DNA of 61,079 nucleotides from Pseudomonas rhizophila (GCF_003033885.1 NZ_CP024081.1:4169427-4230505), one strand, 5' to 3'; positions 44,564 to 57,745 are shown, counted from the stretch's first letter. A program made the numbers and translations. Notes: generated by a model from the sequence alone, not told the origin.

Positions 44564-44800
44564 ATGCCGGTGATCCACGATTTGTGCCAGGATCTCAACT
44601 GCACAAAAGACGACATCCAGCAAAAGCGCAGCGAGAATCCCAGGCTCGACTCGTTACTTCTCAAGTATTCCCAAATAGATGCCGAAGTGGTCGACGCCGA
44701 GAAACCGTCCTCCGCGGCACTGTCCGATGTTGCCCTGAAGACGCTCAAGGAGAAACGTTTGCAGGTCAAGGACGAGATCGCGCAGTACTTGCAGGGATAG
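44564..44800 (+). CDS. Small cytoplasmic helical protein, unknown function
   Basis: A 78-residue protein, helical and charged (DLCQDLNCTKDDIQQKRSENPRLDSLLLKYSQIDAEVVDAEK ...). It has two cysteines (8 and 13) and no signal. AAAGGAGGT precedes ATG. The layout resembles small DUF465/YdcH-like coiled-coil proteins. A terminator follows 27 bp after the stop, making it a one-gene unit divergent from DUF4142. Confidence 0.78.
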   Translation: MPVIHDLCQDLNCTKDDIQQKRSENPRLDSLLLKYSQIDAEVVDAEKPSSAALSDVALKTLKEKRLQVKDEIAQYLQG

Positions 44801-44826
44801 TCCTAGGGCCGGGCTGTCGGTGAGGA

Positions 44827-44853
44827 GCCCTCTGCTTGCAGGAGGGCTTTTTT
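44827..44853 (+). terminator. Rho-independent terminator
   Basis: AGCCCTC, loop TGCTTGCAGG, GAGGGCT and T6, after the 78-residue protein gene. Confidence 0.88.
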
Positions 44854-44864
44854 CGGCAGACTCG

Positions 44865-45728
44865 TCAGGTCAGCGGGTCCCAGCGCTGGGACCAGTCGCT
44901 GCCGGTCGTGACGATCTGGCGCAGCACTTCGAACGCTTGCTGCAACGCCGCCGAATCCCGATCCCTGGAGTACACGAGGTAAGTCGGGTAGTTGAATTCC
45001 GGCGCCTTGGGCACCCGCTCCAGGATGCCGCTGTCCAGGTAGCTTTGCACCACTCGGGTCCGGAAGTAGCCGCTGCCGCCGTTCTCCAGGATGTACTGCA
45101 GGGCCAGGGGGCCGAGGTTGAAGGTCACAGCCGCCTTGGCCTTGTCCGGCAGCGCAGTGTCGTGCTGACGACGGAAGTCGGCACTCCAGTCGATGTACAC
45201 GTAGGGCTCTGGACGGGTCGCCAGGCGCACCAGGATCAGTTTCTCTTCCAGCAACTGTTCCACTTGCAGCCTCGGCCAGTATTCGGGCTGATACACCACG
45301 GCGGCATCCAGCAGGCCCAGTTCCAGTTGTTGCAGCAGTTTTTCGCCATCGCGGATGTCCATGCGCAGGGCATGGCCGGGGATTTTATGGCGCAGTTCCT
45401 CGGCCCAGGCGAGCATCAAGGGGTTGCATAGACTGACCTCGCCACCGAGGTGCAAAACGTTGCGAAAGCCTTCGGGCAAGGGCAGGTCTCGGCGGGCCGC
45501 TTCCCAGGTCTGCACCAGTTGATTGGCATACACCACGAACGTTTCACCGTCGGCAGTCAGGCGCGCGCCGGCACGGTTGCGCACAAACAGCACGCAGCCA
45601 AGCTGGCTTTCAAGCTTCTGGACTCGCGCCGTGATAGCCGTCTGGGTGACGTGCAGCTTGTCGGCCGCGGCGGCGAGGCTGCCGTGGCGGACGATTTCCA
45701 GAAAGGTGCGGGCGAGGTCGATGTCCAT
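44865..45728 (-). CDS. LysR-family regulator
   Basis: A 287-residue LysR protein (MDIDLARTFLEIVRHGSLAAAADKLHVTQTAITARVQKLESQLG) with the usual effector domain. ATG 45728 gives the conserved N-terminus; the open frame runs 71 codons upstream through a REPIN and is shadow. No divergent target lies next to it: a REPIN and the end of the SCP2 gene are upstream. The target is unknown. Confidence 0.9.
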   Translation of the reverse strand: MDIDLARTFLEIVRHGSLAAAADKLHVTQTAITARVQKLESQLGCVLFVRNRAGARLTADGETFVVYANQLVQTWEAARRDLPLPEGFRNVLHLGGEVSLCNPLMLAWAEELRHKIPGHALRMDIRDGEKLLQQLELGLLDAAVVYQPEYWPRLQVEQLLEEKLILVRLATRPEPYVYIDWSADFRRQHDTALPDKAKAAVTFNLGPLALQYILENGGSGYFRTRVVQSYLDSGILERVPKAPEFNYPTYLVYSRDRDSAALQQAFEVLRQIVTTGSDWSQRWDPLT

Positions 45729-45809
45729 GGTCAGGCCGATACGGGGAAAGCGGGGATTGTACGACACCTGCGAACTACCGCAGGGTCCTTTGCTGAATGT
45801 ACCGGCGCT

Positions 45810-45899
45810 ATCGCGAGCAGGCTCGCTCCCACAATTGCTCCGGGTGATGAGGATTGAGCGTCGCTCCAGATCCCCTGTGGGAGCGAGCCTGCTCGCGAT
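45810..45899. repeat. REPIN, inverted arm order
   Basis: Here the arm order is reversed: ATCGCGAGCAGGCTCGCTCC comes first and GTGGGAGCGAGCCTGCTCGC second. All other REPINs in this window have the opposite order, so the arms face the other way. Confidence 0.88.
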
Positions 45900-45931
45900 A
45901 GCGATGGATCGGCCAGTGGAAATGCTCAAGT

Positions 45932-45964
45932 AAAAACACAAATCCCGCCACAGAGGCGGGATTC
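45932..45964 (-). terminator. Rho-independent terminator of the SCP2 gene
   Basis: On the minus strand AATCCCGCC, loop TCTGT, GGCGGGATT followed by a T-rich tract (TGTGTTTTTA). Confidence 0.85.
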
Positions 45965-46002
45965 GTTTGCAGCCAGGGCGCCCGTAGAAAGGGCAAGCAG
46001 AC

Positions 46003-46320
46003 TCAGGCCGGGAACAATTCGGACAGCTTCATCGACAGCATCATGTCGCCTTCGACGCGCAGCTTGCCGCCCATGAACGCTTGCATGCCGTCGGTATCGC
46101 CGCTGACGATGCCCTTGAGGGTTTCGCTGTCCATGATCAGCGTGCAGTTGGCGTTCTCATTTTCGCCTTCTTGCAGCTCACAGGTGCCATCCTTGACGAT
46201 CAGGGCGTATTGCTTGTCTTCGTCGGTGATGTTGAAACCAAATACCAGGTCCAGGCCGGCAGCGGCGGCAGGGTTGAACTTGGCTTTCATGGCTTGTACG
46301 GCGTCGGCTACGGAGGTCAT
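46003..46320 (-). CDS. SCP2 sterol-binding-domain protein
   Basis: A 105-residue single-domain SCP2-fold protein (MTSVADAVQAMKAKFNPAAAAGLDLVFGFNITDEDKQY ... GKLRVEGDMMLSMKLSELF). Such bacterial proteins bind fatty-acyl-CoA or hydrophobic ligands in a tunnel; role unproven. It has its own terminator. A phosphatase gene lies 51 bp upstream on the same strand and may be co-transcribed. Confidence 0.93.
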   Translation of the reverse strand: MTSVADAVQAMKAKFNPAAAAGLDLVFGFNITDEDKQYALIVKDGTCELQEGENENANCTLIMDSETLKGIVSGDTDGMQAFMGGKLRVEGDMMLSMKLSELFPA

Positions 46321-46371
46321 GGTTTCGATCCTTATTTGGGTTATACAGCAAGGGTCTACAGTGATCCGGAC

Positions 46372-47082
46372 TCAGCGAAAGGTGATGAGGTCCGGGGCCT
46401 TCAGCAGTTGCAGGTGGGCATGACTGTTGAAGGAAGCCAGGGCCACCTCGCGGCCCCTGAATTTCAGGTGGTTGAGCGAGGTGTTGACGATTTGCCAGTT
46501 CAGTTCGAAGGCCTGCCGCGCAGGCATCTGGGTGATCAGGTGGAGCAGGGCGGTGATGGTCCCGCCGGAAGTGAACACGGCGATTTTCTGGGAATTGTCG
46601 GCTTGCTCCAGAATGCGCTGCAGGCCGGTCTGCACGCGTTCGACGAAACCCAGCCAGCTTTCCAGTTCGGGCGGGTCGTACTGGCCGCTGAGCCAGCGCT
46701 CGATGATCAACGCGAAGATGCGCTGGAACTCGGCGCGGTTCTGTGCGGCATTGCGCAGAATGTACAGGGCTTCGGGTTCCTGGGGCAGCATGTCCGGCAG
46801 CAGGGCGCGGATCACCGCGTCGGCATCGAACTCATTGAACGCCGAATCGATCTCCAGCCCGGGAACCGGCAGCCCGGCGGCGGACATCTGGCCCAGCGCA
46901 CCGGTGGCGGTATCCTGCTGGCGACGCAGGTCGCCCGAGAGGCAGCGATCGAACACGACACCCAGTTCGGCCAGGTGGCTGCCCAGCACTTGCGCCTGGC
47001 GTACACCGTTTGGCGAAAGGACATCGTAGTCGTCCGCACCAAAGGAGGCCTGGCCATGTCGAATCAGATAGATACTGCCCAC
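46372..47082 (-). CDS. Histidine phosphatase family protein
   Basis: A 236-residue phosphoglycerate-mutase-like phosphatase. The catalytic motif LIRHGQ is at residues 6-11, with the second His in FTSGGTITALLH and Arg/Glu contacts between. I choose GTG 47082 because the protein then starts VGSIYLIRHGQASFG, the family N-terminus; the open frame is longer by 125 codons without support. The Shine-Dalgarno site is weak. The substrate is unknown. Confidence 0.9.
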   Translation of the reverse strand: MGSIYLIRHGQASFGADDYDVLSPNGVRQAQVLGSHLAELGVVFDRCLSGDLRRQQDTATGALGQMSAAGLPVPGLEIDSAFNEFDADAVIRALLPDMLPQEPEALYILRNAAQNRAEFQRIFALIIERWLSGQYDPPELESWLGFVERVQTGLQRILEQADNSQKIAVFTSGGTITALLHLITQMPARQAFELNWQIVNTSLNHLKFRGREVALASFNSHAHLQLLKAPDLITFR

Positions 47083-47311
47083 GTCCGCGTCATCCCGGTA
47101 CGTTGAAGGTTTGGCGAGGTTATGAGGATGGCGGTGAGCTGTCAATGAAAAAACATACGCTTGTTTGAAATGCCTGTTACAGCCTTGTCCAGCTGCGCTC
47201 CCGTTAAGGTAACCACAGGTTTCACGGCTGGTCGTGGCGCAGGCGCATGGGTATGCTGAACGTGTTGAGTGCCCGCCCTTGAGCGGCGTTTTGAATTTAT
47301 TAGGAGCCATC

Positions 47312-48343
47312 GTGGAGTTTTTCATCGAATACGCCAGTTTCCTGGCCAAGACCGTGACGCTGGTGATCGCCATCCTGGTGGTGCTGGCCAGTTTTGCTGC
47401 CCTGCGCAGCAAGGGCCGGCGCAAGTCTGCCGGCCAGTTGCAGGTGAGCAAACTCAACGACTTCTACAAGGGACTGCGTGAGCGCCTGGAGCAGACGCTG
47501 CTGGATAAAGACCAGCTCAAGGCCCTGCGCAAGACCGAAGGCAAGGCTGAAAAGGCCGCCAAGAAACACAAGGACAAGCCGGCGGCCAAGCCTCGGGTAT
47601 TCGTGCTGGATTTTGACGGTGACATCAAAGCCTCGGCCACCGAGAGCCTTCGTCATGAAATCACCGCATTGCTGACCCTGGCGACCCCGAAGGATGAAGT
47701 GGTGTTGCGCCTGGAAAGCGGTGGCGGCATGGTCCACAGCTACGGTCTGGCCTCCTCGCAACTGGCCCGGATCCGTCAGGCCGGCGTGCCGCTGACGGTG
47801 TGCATCGACAAGGTCGCGGCCAGTGGCGGCTACATGATGGCGTGCATCGGCGAGAAGATCATCAGCGCGCCTTTTGCCATTCTTGGCTCCATCGGCGTCG
47901 TGGCCCAGTTGCCAAACGTCAACCGTCTCCTGAAGAAGCACGACATCGATTTTGAAGTGCTGACGGCCGGTGAATACAAGCGCACGTTGACGGTGTTTGG
48001 CGAAAACACCGAGAAGGGTCGGGAGAAGTTCCAGGAAGACCTGGACATCACCCATGAGTTGTTCAAGAACTTCGTGTCCAACTACCGTCCGCAACTGGCC
48101 ATTGATGAAGTGGCGACTGGCGAAGTCTGGCTGGGCGTCGCAGCATTGGACAAGCGCCTGGTGGACGAGCTGAAAACCAGCGATGAATACCTGGCCGAAC
48201 GAGCCAAGAGTGCCGAGCTGTACCACTTGCACTACGCCGAGCGCAAAAGTTTGCAGGAGCGTATTGGCATGGCGGCCAGTGGTTCGGTGGACCGGGTGCT
48301 GCTCAGTTGGTGGAGCCGCCTGACCCAGCAGCGGTTCTGGTAA
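47312..48343 (+). CDS. sohB: Inner-membrane peptidase SohB
   Basis: A 343-residue S49 protease. One N-terminal membrane helix (FLAKTVTLVIAILVVLASFAAL), a Lys-rich linker (KAEKAAKKHKDKPAAK), then the protease fold with Ser in DKVAASGGYMMA and Lys in LTAGEYKRTLTVFG. It should cut peptides or stress-damaged proteins at the periplasmic face. GTG 47312 is chosen because AGGAG lies six bases upstream. A REPIN follows. Confidence 0.94.
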   Translation: MEFFIEYASFLAKTVTLVIAILVVLASFAALRSKGRRKSAGQLQVSKLNDFYKGLRERLEQTLLDKDQLKALRKTEGKAEKAAKKHKDKPAAKPRVFVLDFDGDIKASATESLRHEITALLTLATPKDEVVLRLESGGGMVHSYGLASSQLARIRQAGVPLTVCIDKVAASGGYMMACIGEKIISAPFAILGSIGVVAQLPNVNRLLKKHDIDFEVLTAGEYKRTLTVFGENTEKGREKFQEDLDITHELFKNFVSNYRPQLAIDEVATGEVWLGVAALDKRLVDELKTSDEYLAERAKSAELYHLHYAERKSLQERIGMAASGSVDRVLLSWWSRLTQQRFW

Positions 48344-48354
48344 CGGCTAACACT

Positions 48355-48441
48355 GTGGGAGCGAGCCTGCTCGCGATGACGGTGGTTCATCCAGCATCAC
48401 CTGCTCAGGCGAGCCGCTATCGCGAGCAGGCTCGCTCCCAC
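48355..48441. repeat. REPIN
   Basis: A REP pair between the sohB stop and the terminator that it shares with the DUF934-cysI operon. Confidence 0.9.
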
Positions 48442-48493
48442 ATTGGGTTCAGGGTGGGCTGAAGATCAGGTTCCGCACCAATCATCCATCCAT

Positions 48494-48535
48494 AAAAAAG
48501 CCCTGAACCGGAACACCCGGATCAGGGCTTTTTTT
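48494..48535. terminator. Bidirectional terminator
   Basis: AAAAAAGCCCTGA and TCAGGGCTTTTTTT arms with an extra CCGG/CCGG pair inside. It ends sohB from one side and DUF934-cysI from the other. Confidence 0.9.
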
Positions 48536-48545
48536 GTATCAGGTT

Positions 48546-49040
48546 TCAGCGACGACGAAACAACGGCAACGGTTCGTCAGTGGCAGCCTGGTAGGTCACC
48601 GAGAAATCCTTGAGGCTTTCGAGGGCTTCAAAGGGGTCCTTGTCGGCGCGCAAGGCAAAGGCGTCGAAACCGCAACGGCGCATGTAGAACAGTTGGTCGC
48701 GCAGCACATCGCCAATCGCCCGCAATTCGCCCTTGAAGCCATAACGCTCACGCAGCAGGCGAGCGTTGGAGTAGCTGCGACCGTCGGTGAAGGCCGGGAA
48801 GTTCAGGGCGATGACCTGGAACTGATTGGCGTCATCACCGATTTCCTCCGCCTCTTCGTCGGCGTCCAGCCACACACCCAGGCCGCCATCGCGGGCCTTG
48901 AGGGCGTGAGCATGATCGCGCCACAGGGCCAGGGGCACGATCAGGTCGTCGCAGTTGGAAATACCATCGAGGGTCGCGTCCTTGGGCAGCAGGTGCCAGG
49001 TTTCGTCGATAACCTCGTCGTTCTTAATTATTCGCTGCAT
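48546..49040 (-). CDS. DUF934 sulfur-assimilation protein
   Basis: A 164-residue protein with the DUF934 pattern (LPKDATL, DDLIVPLALWRDHAHAL, ALNFPAFTDGRSYSNARLLRERYGFKGELRAIGDVLRDQLFYMRRCGFDAF). It overlaps the cysI end by 17 bp, the arrangement usual in pseudomonads, so translational coupling is likely. It probably supports sulfite reduction, role not defined. Confidence 0.93.
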   Translation of the reverse strand: MQRIIKNDEVIDETWHLLPKDATLDGISNCDDLIVPLALWRDHAHALKARDGGLGVWLDADEEAEEIGDDANQFQVIALNFPAFTDGRSYSNARLLRERYGFKGELRAIGDVLRDQLFYMRRCGFDAFALRADKDPFEALESLKDFSVTYQAATDEPLPLFRRR

Positions 49041-50682
49041 AGACGCGTTCCTTGAAGAGGTCGATGCCGATACGTTGATAAGTGTCGATGAAACGCTCGT
49101 CTTCGGTACGTTGTTCGATGTAAACGTCGATCAGCTTCTCGATCACGTCAGGCATGTCGTCCTGGGCAAACGATGGGCCGAGGATCTTGCCCAGGCTGGC
49201 GTCGCGGCTACCGCTGCCGCCCAGGGAGACCTGGTAGAACTCCTCGCCTTTCTTGTCCACGCCCAGGATGCCGATGTGGCCGACGTGGTGGTGACCACAG
49301 GCGTTCATGCAACCGGAAATGTTCAGGTCCAGCTCGCCGATGTCGAACAGGTAGTCCAGGTCGTCGAAACGACGCTGGATCGACTCGGCGATAGGGATCG
49401 ACTTGGCGTTGGCCAGGGAGCAGAAATCGCCGCCCGGGCAGCAGATTATGTCGGTCAGCAGGCCGATGTTCGGCGTGGCGAACCCTTGCTCGCGCAACTC
49501 GCCCCACAGGGTGAACAACTGGCTCTGTTCAACGTCCGCCAGGATGATGTTCTGTTCGTGGGAGGTGCGCAGTTGACCGAAGCTGTAGCGCTCAGCCAGA
49601 TCGGCCACGGCGTCCAGCTGCTTGTCGGTGATGTCGCCCGGCGCGACGCCGGTCGGCTTCAGGGACAGGGTCACCGCGACGTAGCCCGGCTTCTTGTGGG
49701 CCAGGGTGTTGCGGGTGCGCCAGCGGGCGAAGCCCGGATGTTCTTTGTCGAGCGCGGCCAGCTCGGCGTCCTGGTTGCTCAGGGCCTTGTAGTCCGGGTC
49801 GACGAAATGCTTGGCTACGCGATGGACTTCGGCTTCGGTCAGGGTGGTCTGGCCGCCGCGCAGGTGAGCCATTTCGGCCTCGACCTTTTCGGCGAACACT
49901 TCTGGCGTAAGGGCCTTGACCAGGATCTTGATCCGCGCCTTGTACTTGTTGTCACGACGGCCGTAGCGGTTGTACACCCGCAGGATGGCGTCGAGGTAGC
50001 TCAGCAGGTCCTGCCATGGCAAGAACTCGTTGATGAACGCGCCGACCACCGGCGTACGGCCCAGGCCGCCGCCCACCAGCACACGGAAGCCCAGCTCGCC
50101 CGCGGCGTTGTAGACCGTCTCCAGGCCGATGTCGTGGACTTCAATGGCCGCACGGTCCGAGGTCGAGCCATTGATGGCGATCTTGAACTTGCGCGGCAGG
50201 TAGGCGAATTCCGGGTGGAAGGTGGTCCACTGGCGAACGATCTCGCACCAGGGGCGCGGGTCGATCAACTCATCGGCCGCGACACCGGCGAACTGGTCGG
50301 TGGTGACGTTGCGCAGGCAGTTGCCGCTGGTCTGGATCGCGTGCATCTGCACGGTGGCCAGTTCAGCCAGGATCTGGGGCACATCTTCCAGGGCCGGCCA
50401 GTTGTACTGGACGTTCTGGCGGGTACTGATGTGGGCATAGCCTTTGTCGTAGTCGCGGGCAATCTTGGCCAGCATGCGCACCTGACGCGAGGTCAGTTGG
50501 CCATAGGGCACCGCTACGCGCAGCATCGGGGCGAAGCGCTGGATATACAGGCCATTCTGCAAACGCAGAGGGCGGAATTCTTCTTCGCTCAGCTCGCCTG
50601 CCAGATAGCGTCGGGTCTGATCACGGAACTGCTTGACGCGGTCCTCGATGATCCGCTGATCGTACTCGTCATATACGTACAT
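49024..50682 (-). CDS. cysI: Sulfite reductase hemoprotein
   Basis: A 552-residue siroheme/4Fe-4S enzyme that reduces sulfite to sulfide. The two ferredoxin-nitrite/sulfite reductase repeats are complete; the cluster cysteines are in CCPGGDFCSLA and GCMNACGHHHVGHIG. ATG 50682 gives MYVYDEYDQRIIEDRV, the common Pseudomonas start; the longer frame to 50772 lacks support. The electron donor gene is not next to it. DUF934 is downstream and overlaps. Confidence 0.95.
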   Translation of the reverse strand: MYVYDEYDQRIIEDRVKQFRDQTRRYLAGELSEEEFRPLRLQNGLYIQRFAPMLRVAVPYGQLTSRQVRMLAKIARDYDKGYAHISTRQNVQYNWPALEDVPQILAELATVQMHAIQTSGNCLRNVTTDQFAGVAADELIDPRPWCEIVRQWTTFHPEFAYLPRKFKIAINGSTSDRAAIEVHDIGLETVYNAAGELGFRVLVGGGLGRTPVVGAFINEFLPWQDLLSYLDAILRVYNRYGRRDNKYKARIKILVKALTPEVFAEKVEAEMAHLRGGQTTLTEAEVHRVAKHFVDPDYKALSNQDAELAALDKEHPGFARWRTRNTLAHKKPGYVAVTLSLKPTGVAPGDITDKQLDAVADLAERYSFGQLRTSHEQNIILADVEQSQLFTLWGELREQGFATPNIGLLTDIICCPGGDFCSLANAKSIPIAESIQRRFDDLDYLFDIGELDLNISGCMNACGHHHVGHIGILGVDKKGEEFYQVSLGGSGSRDASLGKILGPSFAQDDMPDVIEKLIDVYIEQRTEDERFIDTYQRIGIDLFKERVYAANN

Positions 50683-50973
50683 ATAAGTCTCGTTCTCAGG
50701 CTTGGGCCGATCAGAAACAGCTGCGTGTTGGCTCGCTGGAATCGGATTCTGCCTCGGCAATTCTGCGCGCACGGCCGCGCACTCCTACAGGAGCCGGTGC
50801 AAGATACCTGTTTTGAGTTATGCGCAAAAGTGATGTTTGAGTATATGTAAAGAACCAAATCGACTAATGGGATTGATTATTGCCTAACCCACATTTGTCG
50901 TGCGGGCAATCATCGTCTTAACTGTGGTCGAGTCCCTATGCAATCACCTACAAAACCGACAAGAGGCGATGCA

Positions 50974-51087
50974 ATGAGCAATCCGACCAAAGCAAGGAAA
51001 AGCGACAGTACTGTTGATGCCTGGGCCATTTTGTTCTTGATTATCCTGGTGGTGGGCACCGCGGTGTTCTGGGTCAGTCACCAATAG
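50974..51087 (+). CDS. 37-residue single-pass membrane peptide
   Basis: Reads MSNPTKARKSDSTVDAWAIL then FLIILVVGTAVFWVSHQ: a short basic head and one membrane helix. GAGG lies eight bases before ATG 50974. It sits alone between cysI and the DUF2970 gene and is followed by a REPIN. The strong Shine-Dalgarno site and single helix support a real gene. The role is unknown. Confidence 0.65.
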   Translation: MSNPTKARKSDSTVDAWAILFLIILVVGTAVFWVSHQ

Positions 51088-51105
51088 AGCGGTGGTGAAA
51101 AAACT

Positions 51106-51192
51106 GTGGGAGCGAGCCTGCTCGCGATAGCGGTGGTTCAGTCAATCATGAAGTGACTGACAAACCGCTATCGCGAGCAGGCTCGCTCCCAC
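51106..51192. repeat. REPIN
   Basis: A REP pair between the convergent membrane-peptide and DUF2970 genes. Confidence 0.9.
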
Positions 51193-51220
51193 AGGGGGGT
51201 TATGTGTGTCGTAGACAGAT

Positions 51221-51439
51221 TTACAACCCCGCCAGATGCACCACCAGCTTGACGATGCCAAACAGTGTCAGGGCGAAGATCACCGTGAAGGCGATGCCCA
51301 ATACCACGAAGTGACTCGGCTTGCCGTGGGTGAAGTCACGGGCGCGATTCTTGCCGCTCTGCACGCCGAAGGCGGCAGCCAGCACACTGTGCACCATCTG
51401 CCACAGGGTCGGCGGCTTGTTGTCGATCGGATCGTCCAT
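51221..51439 (-). CDS. DUF2970 membrane protein
   Basis: A 72-residue protein (MDDPIDNKPPTLWQMVHSVLAAAFGVQSGKNRARDFTHGKPSHFV ...) with the DUF2970 layout: a short amphipathic helix, the GVQSGKNRARDF motif and one membrane helix (VLGIAFTVIFALTLFGIVKLVVH). GAGGG lies five bases before ATG 51439, better than the ATG six codons upstream. It lies downstream of metH and is read in the same direction after about 110 bp. Confidence 0.88.
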   Translation of the reverse strand: MDDPIDNKPPTLWQMVHSVLAAAFGVQSGKNRARDFTHGKPSHFVVLGIAFTVIFALTLFGIVKLVVHLAGL

Positions 51440-51552
51440 AAATCCCTCGTCTGCCATGGGTTTGGAACAAGCATAGACAAAAGATCGCAACCTGCGGCAG
51501 CCCCTACAGCAATACACAAAACCCTGTAGGAGCCTGCGATCCATTAAGGCTC

Positions 51553-55263
<3,711 letters not shown>

Positions 55264-55416
55264 AGGACTACCTGGAAAAAGACCATTACGAAGGCGGGGA
55301 TGATAGCAAACCTGTACAGGATTTGATCATGGGTGGCTTTTGCATGAATCCTGCTCATGTTTGCATCGCGATGGCGGCCCGGTAGAATCGCCGGATTATC
55401 TCTTAGGACCCGAGAC

Positions 55417-57708
55417 ATGCCGTACCGCGTCTTATTCGGCAGTCTGTTGCTGCTGTTGTCTTTTCACTCAGTGGCAAAGGATCCCGCCCCGGCGATTTCC
55501 TACACTCGCGATATCCAGCCGATCTTCACGGAAAAATGCGTCGCCTGCCACGCCTGCTATGACTCTGCGTGCCAATTGAACCTGGGCAGTGGCGAAGGCG
55601 TGTCCCGGGGCGCGAGCAAGCTGCCAGTCTATGACGGTGAACGACGCCAGGCTGCCGAACCCACCCGTTTGTTCTATGACGCCTCCGGCCAGCGGGCCTG
55701 GCAGCGCAAAGGCTTCTATTCCGTGCTGGATGCTCAAGGCAGTCAGGCCGCGCTGATGGCGCAGATGCTCGAACTGGGCCACAACACACCGTTGCAGCCC
55801 AACGCCAAGCTGCCCCAGGACATCGTGCTTGGGCTTGAGCGTGACAACAGCTGCCCGATGCCGGGGCAATTCGACGAGTACGCCGCCGCGCATCCCAAGG
55901 AAGGCATGCCTCTGGCGGTCACTGGCCTGACCGACCAGCAATATCAGACCTTGCAGCGCTGGCTGGCCGCGGGTGCACCCATCGATCAGCAAGCGCTGGC
56001 GCCGAGCGCCGCCGAAGCGTTGCAGGTGGTGCAGTGGGAAAACCTGCTCAACGCCCCCGGCGCCCGGGAAAGCCTAGTGGGCCGGTGGTTGTTTGAGCAC
56101 TGGTTTCTGGCGCACATCTATTTCAAGGATGGCGAGCCGGGGCATTTCTTCCAGTGGGTACGTTCGCGCACGCCTACCGGCCAGCCAATCGATCTGATCA
56201 ACACCCGCCGCCCGAACGATGACCCAGGCACCCGTGTGTATTACCGGCTCTGGCCGGTACAAGGGGTGATCGTGCACAAGACCCACATCACCTACGGGTT
56301 GAGCGCGGCGAAAATGGCGCGGATCAAGAGCCTGTTCTACAGCGGCAGATGGCAGGTCACTGCGTTGCCAGGGTACGGCCCGGAGCGCCGGGCCAACCCG
56401 TTTTCCACCTTCGAGGCGATCCCGGCCCAGGCCCGCTATCAGTTCATGCTCGATAACGCCGAGTATTTCGTGCGCACATTTATCCGCGGCCCGGTTTGCC
56501 GGGGCCAGATCGCCACGGACGTGATTCGCGACAACTTCTGGGCGTTGTTCCAGGCCCCGGAACATGATCTGTACATCACCGACCCCAATTACCGCGGCCA
56601 GGCCACGCCGTTGCTGGCGATGCCGGGGCAGAATGACGACGTGGGCAGTGTTCTGAGCCTGTGGCTGGACTACCGGGACAAGCGCAACGAGTACGAAGCC
56701 TTGCGTCGCGACAACTACGCCGACCTGCCTGCGCCCAGTTGGTCGACGCTGTGGGCCGGCAACGACAATGCCTTGCTGAGCATTTTCCGGCATTTCGACA
56801 GTGCTTCGGTCACCAAGGGCCTGATTGGCGAGGTGCCACAGACGATGTGGCTGTTCGACTTTCCATTGCTGGAGCGCACTTATTATCAGTTGGCGGTGAA
56901 CTTCGACGTGTTCGGCAACGTGTCCCACCAGGCCCAGACGCGACTGTATTTCGACCTGATTCGCAACGGTGCGGAGCAGAACTTCCTGCGCCTGATGCCA
57001 GCCGATTCCCGCGAGGACTACCTCAACGATTGGTATCAGTCGGGCGGAAAATTCAAGATGTGGCTCGATTACGAGGCTATCGACGACGATAAACCCACCG
57101 CTCTCAAGCTTGACGAAGATGATCCCAAGCGCGATTTCGTCCAGCAATTGCTGGTTCGTTATGGCGACTTGAACGCGCGGCCCGATCCGATCAACCGGTG
57201 TAATGGCGCCTATTGCTCGCGTCCGAACATTGATCCGGCCTTACAGAACGCCGAACAGGCCCTCAGTCGCCTGGCTTCCAGACCGGCGGCGGGCCTGAGC
57301 GTCATCAACCAGTTGCCGGAAGCGACCATGCTGCGCGTCGAAACCGTCAGCGGTCGCCGTGAGGTCTACAGTCTGCTGCGCAACCGCGCTCACAGTAACG
57401 TGGCATTTTTGCTCGGCGAGGCGCTGCGATACCAGCCGGGGCTGGACACCTTGACGGTCTTTCCGGGTGTGCTGAGCAGCTATCCGAACTTCATCTTCAA
57501 CATCCCCGCCGAGCAAGTGCCGGCCTTTGTCGACGCCATGGAGGGCGCCCGGGACGGGCAGGCGTTCGAGCGAATTGTCGAGCGCTGGGGCATTCGGCGC
57601 AGTCACCCGCAGTTCTGGCAGTACTTCCATGACCTGAGCCACTACCTGCAGGAGACGGAGCCGCTGGAAAGTGGGGTGCTGGACATGAATCGCTACCAGA
57701 ACCTCTGA
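55417..57708 (+). CDS. cti: Fatty acid cis/trans isomerase
   Basis: A 763-residue periplasmic haem enzyme that turns cis unsaturated phospholipid acyl chains to trans, stiffening membranes under solvent or heat stress. A signal peptide (VLFGSLLLLLSFHSVAK) precedes the haem-binding CVACHACYDSACQ. The body matches Cti in length. ATG 55417 has AGGA at the usual distance. It is divergent from metH over about 150 bp. P. aeruginosa has tse1/tsi1 between metH and cti; they are absent here. Confidence 0.94.
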   Translation: MPYRVLFGSLLLLLSFHSVAKDPAPAISYTRDIQPIFTEKCVACHACYDSACQLNLGSGEGVSRGASKLPVYDGERRQAAEPTRLFYDASGQRAWQRKGFYSVLDAQGSQAALMAQMLELGHNTPLQPNAKLPQDIVLGLERDNSCPMPGQFDEYAAAHPKEGMPLAVTGLTDQQYQTLQRWLAAGAPIDQQALAPSAAEALQVVQWENLLNAPGARESLVGRWLFEHWFLAHIYFKDGEPGHFFQWVRSRTPTGQPIDLINTRRPNDDPGTRVYYRLWPVQGVIVHKTHITYGLSAAKMARIKSLFYSGRWQVTALPGYGPERRANPFSTFEAIPAQARYQFMLDNAEYFVRTFIRGPVCRGQIATDVIRDNFWALFQAPEHDLYITDPNYRGQATPLLAMPGQNDDVGSVLSLWLDYRDKRNEYEALRRDNYADLPAPSWSTLWAGNDNALLSIFRHFDSASVTKGLIGEVPQTMWLFDFPLLERTYYQLAVNFDVFGNVSHQAQTRLYFDLIRNGAEQNFLRLMPADSREDYLNDWYQSGGKFKMWLDYEAIDDDKPTALKLDEDDPKRDFVQQLLVRYGDLNARPDPINRCNGAYCSRPNIDPALQNAEQALSRLASRPAAGLSVINQLPEATMLRVETVSGRREVYSLLRNRAHSNVAFLLGEALRYQPGLDTLTVFPGVLSSYPNFIFNIPAEQVPAFVDAMEGARDGQAFERIVERWGIRRSHPQFWQYFHDLSHYLQETEPLESGVLDMNRYQNL

Positions 57709-57745
57709 CCAGGATATCCGGGCGCTTTCCTGACAAAAATACTAG

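Noticed and set aside
55264..55416. Possible riboswitch before metH.
   Set aside because: The leader is short and lacks the cobalamin or SAM riboswitch boxes; only a CTGTACAG half-palindrome is seen.
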